NCBI RefSeq assembly: GCF_001447195.1
Contig: NZ_LFRI01000065.1
Coordinates: forward strand, 1-35,372
DNA length: 35,372 bases
Source of the DNA: Aquabacterium parvum
Lineage (GTDB): Bacteria; Pseudomonadota; Gammaproteobacteria; Burkholderiales; Burkholderiaceae_C
Reading direction: 5' to 3'
Part shown: positions 34,449 through 35,372 of the stretch, piece by piece
Layout: every line of letters starts with the position of its first letter
How positions within the stretch are numbered: position 1 is the stretch's first letter
The notes under the pieces: model-generated
What the model was told of the DNA's origin: nothing
What the model saw: only the letters and a program-made list of their open reading frames with translations
Databases searched by the model: none
Translations under genes and position numbers: made by a program

Positions 34449-34471
34449 GGTTGGCTATTTCCAGTTAGGCC
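34449..34471 (+). repeat. Direct repeat copy 2, carrying a GTTAGGC core site
   Basis: Second copy of the 22-23 bp repeat; it contains the core site GTTAGGC (34464-34470) that opens the first cassette. A partly palindromic stretch (34427-34454, CCAACACCC to GGGTTGG) precedes it. Confidence 0.6.
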
Positions 34472-34729
34472 CTCGCGTGAATGCGCCGCGTGCACAGGTC
34501 AAGCGAGCCACCTCCTCGGTGGCTACTGGCAGCCAGGCATACGCACCTTGGTTCGCGCAAGGTCTCGTGGCATGCTTGCATTCAAGCTGGCGTCAGCCTA
34601 GCAATCAACACACAGGGGTTTCATGCCAAGTCAGCCGCACGCCACCATCGGCCTAACTGTGCGTTGCAGGGGACGCCTCCACCACTGCGCGCTTCGGCCA
34701 CGCCAAGCGGGCGCCCCTGAACTTTGGCG
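34465..34729 (+). mobile_element. Integron gene cassette 1, apparently without a protein gene
   Basis: A 265-bp unit bounded by core sites at 34464 and 34729 and ending in an attC. The only sizeable open frame in it (34481-34720) runs through nearly the whole attC, lacks a ribosome binding site and gives a Pro/Arg/His-rich product without family character, so I do not call it a gene. A perfect 7-bp hairpin AGCCACC-TCCTC-GGTGGCT occurs at 34506-34524. The cassette may carry a regulatory RNA or promoter, or nothing functional. Confidence 0.6.
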
Positions 34730-34735
34730 TTAGGC
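34651..34735 (+). repeat. attC recombination site of cassette 1
   Basis: The 85-bp site starts with R'' GCCTAAC (34651-34657) and ends with R' GTTAGGC (34729-34735), which are perfectly complementary. Internally CAGGGGACGCC on the left pairs with GGGCGCCCCTG on the right, apart from an unpaired A. That single unpaired base is the type of extrahelical base used for strand choice by IntI. The size is within the usual 57-141 bp range. Confidence 0.85.
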
Positions 34736-34757
34736 TTCTTCAAACTACCGAACGAAC

Positions 34758-35267
34758 ATGGCACCCATCATCGCAAGCAAGTTACCTGAAGGCGCCTTGT
34801 TGCAACGCTACAGGCGTGATGGCTCGTATACGGACTGCTATTACATGGACATGCCTCGTCACATTGCAATGGCCGAGTACATCGCTGCTTTCTACACAAC
34901 ACCGCTCTTCAAGGTTGAGCGCAAAATCTTGGCATTGGCTGCTGGCAAACATTCATCCGACGAGGCCGCCCACAATTTAGCGGTGGGCCACGAAGCCAAA
35001 TTTGCTGCATGGAGTGTTGAGGACCGCTCAGGCAATCAACTTCTACTTTGCGACTTCCTTAGCCGAACAAGATCCTGGCTAATGGCGGAGACCGATCAAT
35101 CCACGACCCGTCTGTACTTCGGCTCTGCTGTCACGCCGAAATCAAGGTCTGCCTCCGGCAAGGCCTCTTTCGGCTTTGCATTCCACGCTCTCTACGGTTT
35201 TCACCATTTGTACACGAAGGCGCTCATGAGGGCTGCTGAGGTTGCCCCCGAAAAGTGGAGTTCTTAG
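34758..35267 (+). CDS. Integron cassette protein of unknown function, 3' end replaced by IS
   Basis: A 169-residue protein that I recognise only as a conserved hypothetical type seen in cassettes. Notable segments are RRDGSYTDCYYMDMPRHIAM, AEYIAAFYTTPLFKVERKIL, FAAWSVEDRSGNQLLLCDFL, SRTRSWLMAETDQSTTRLYF and GSAV. No signal peptide, membrane helix or catalytic motif is obvious. Codon use is visibly more AT-rich than in the chromosomal genes, consistent with an imported cassette. The start lies 22 bp after the attC core, typical for a cassette gene. Residues 161-169 (EVAPEKWSS) and the stop appear to be encoded by the left end of an IS3-family element, so the native last residues and this cassette's own attC are missing at this junction. 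Confidence 0.75.
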   Translation: MAPIIASKLPEGALLQRYRRDGSYTDCYYMDMPRHIAMAEYIAAFYTTPLFKVERKILALAAGKHSSDEAAHNLAVGHEAKFAAWSVEDRSGNQLLLCDFLSRTRSWLMAETDQSTTRLYFGSAVTPKSRSASGKASFGFAFHALYGFHHLYTKALMRAAEVAPEKWSS

Positions 35268-35372
35268 CTCATGACCACAATGCTGGAAAGGAGCGAAGAA
35301 ATGGTCGACAAGCAGGTACGTGGCAAGTACACCCTGGAGTACAAACTGGAGGCTGTCAGGCAGGTCAAGGCC
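35237..35372 (+). mobile_element. Left end of an IS3-family insertion sequence (partial)
   Basis: The sequence from TGAGGTTGCCCCCGAAAAGT onward looks like an IS3-family terminal inverted repeat, which begins with TG, and is followed by the transposase OrfA start. The exact end could be 35237 or 35243, since both begin with TG. The right end and any target duplication are outside the window. Confidence 0.6.
35301..35372 (+). CDS. IS3-family transposase OrfA (partial, N-terminus only)
   Basis: Only 24 codons are visible, beginning MVDKQVRGKYTLEYKLEAVR and running off the window. The pattern Tyr-Thr-x-Glu-Tyr/Phe-Lys-x-Glu-Ala-Val is that of the N-terminal helix-turn-helix of IS3-family OrfA proteins. 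AAAGGAG lies eight bases before the ATG. In-frame ATGs at 35271 and 35280 exist but lack a ribosome binding site. Confidence 0.82.
   Translation, partial: MVDKQVRGKYTLEYKLEAVRQVKA

Noticed and set aside
34279..34656. A 125-codon plus-strand frame crossing intI, attI and cassette 1
   Set aside because: It crosses two recombination core sites, overlaps the integrase start and has no ribosome binding site or family features.
34481..34720. A 79-codon frame in cassette 1
   Set aside because: It covers almost the entire attC, lacks a ribosome binding site and its product has no protein-like pattern. It is kept only as a possibility under the ORF-less cassette finding.

Overview
This window looks like a chromosomal segment of a high-GC betaproteobacterium, most likely order Burkholderiales (Comamonadaceae/Sphaerotilaceae-like). 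The basis is the surE-pcm-nlpD order, the lolC/lolD block, COG4255-recJ, a compact flgMN / flgA / flgBCDEFGHIJKL cluster, and short betaproteobacterial families (DUF2189, DUF2788). No rRNA, tRNA or CRISPR array was seen. Genus-level assignment is inference.

Layout. 1-2149 (minus strand): surE, pcm and a 3'-truncated nlpD, the stationary-phase operon that usually continues into rpoS beyond the window edge. 2343-5438 (plus): a NarL/LuxR-type response regulator followed by its membrane histidine kinase, whose 3' end overlaps the convergent operon by 16 bp. 5423-8076 (minus): a spermidine-synthase-like methyltransferase translationally coupled to an orphan GspE/PilB-type ATPase. 8104-9874 (plus): family 6 (hypoxanthine) DNA glycosylase, PAP2 phosphatase and diacylglycerol/undecaprenol kinase, joined by ATGA overlaps. 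9887-13746 (minus): lolC, DUF2189, DUF2788, lolD and a TatD-family nuclease; the two lipoprotein-export genes are separated by two small membrane-protein genes. 13782-16597 (plus): COG4255 protein and recJ.

16664-28939 is the flagellar rod/hook region: flgM-flgN and flgA on the minus strand, and flgB to flgL on the plus strand. FlgBCFG form the rod, FlgE the hook, FlgD the hook cap, FlgH and FlgI the L and P rings, FlgJ digests peptidoglycan, FlgA helps assemble the P ring, FlgK and FlgL are the hook-filament junction, FlgN is their chaperone, and FlgM is the anti-sigma-28 checkpoint. A sigma-28-like promoter precedes flgM and a weak FlhDC-like box lies between flgA and flgB. An HDOD/degenerate-EAL signalling protein follows flgL.

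30270-33269 (plus): a small membrane protein, an SrkA-type stress kinase and two glutathione-S-transferase family proteins. The window ends in accessory DNA. This is a chromosomal integron with an inward-facing integrase gene (33290-34321), a candidate attI region, a 44-bp segment between two core sites, an apparently ORF-less cassette with a well-formed attC (34651-34735), and a second, visibly more AT-rich cassette gene. That gene's last codons and stop appear to come from the left end of an IS3-family insertion sequence running off the window. This integron end is the most novel part. The rest is mostly recognisable core genome, with some unusual gene arrangements and a recurring pattern of -10-like hexamers only 5-9 bases before start codons, suggesting leaderless or near-leaderless transcripts.
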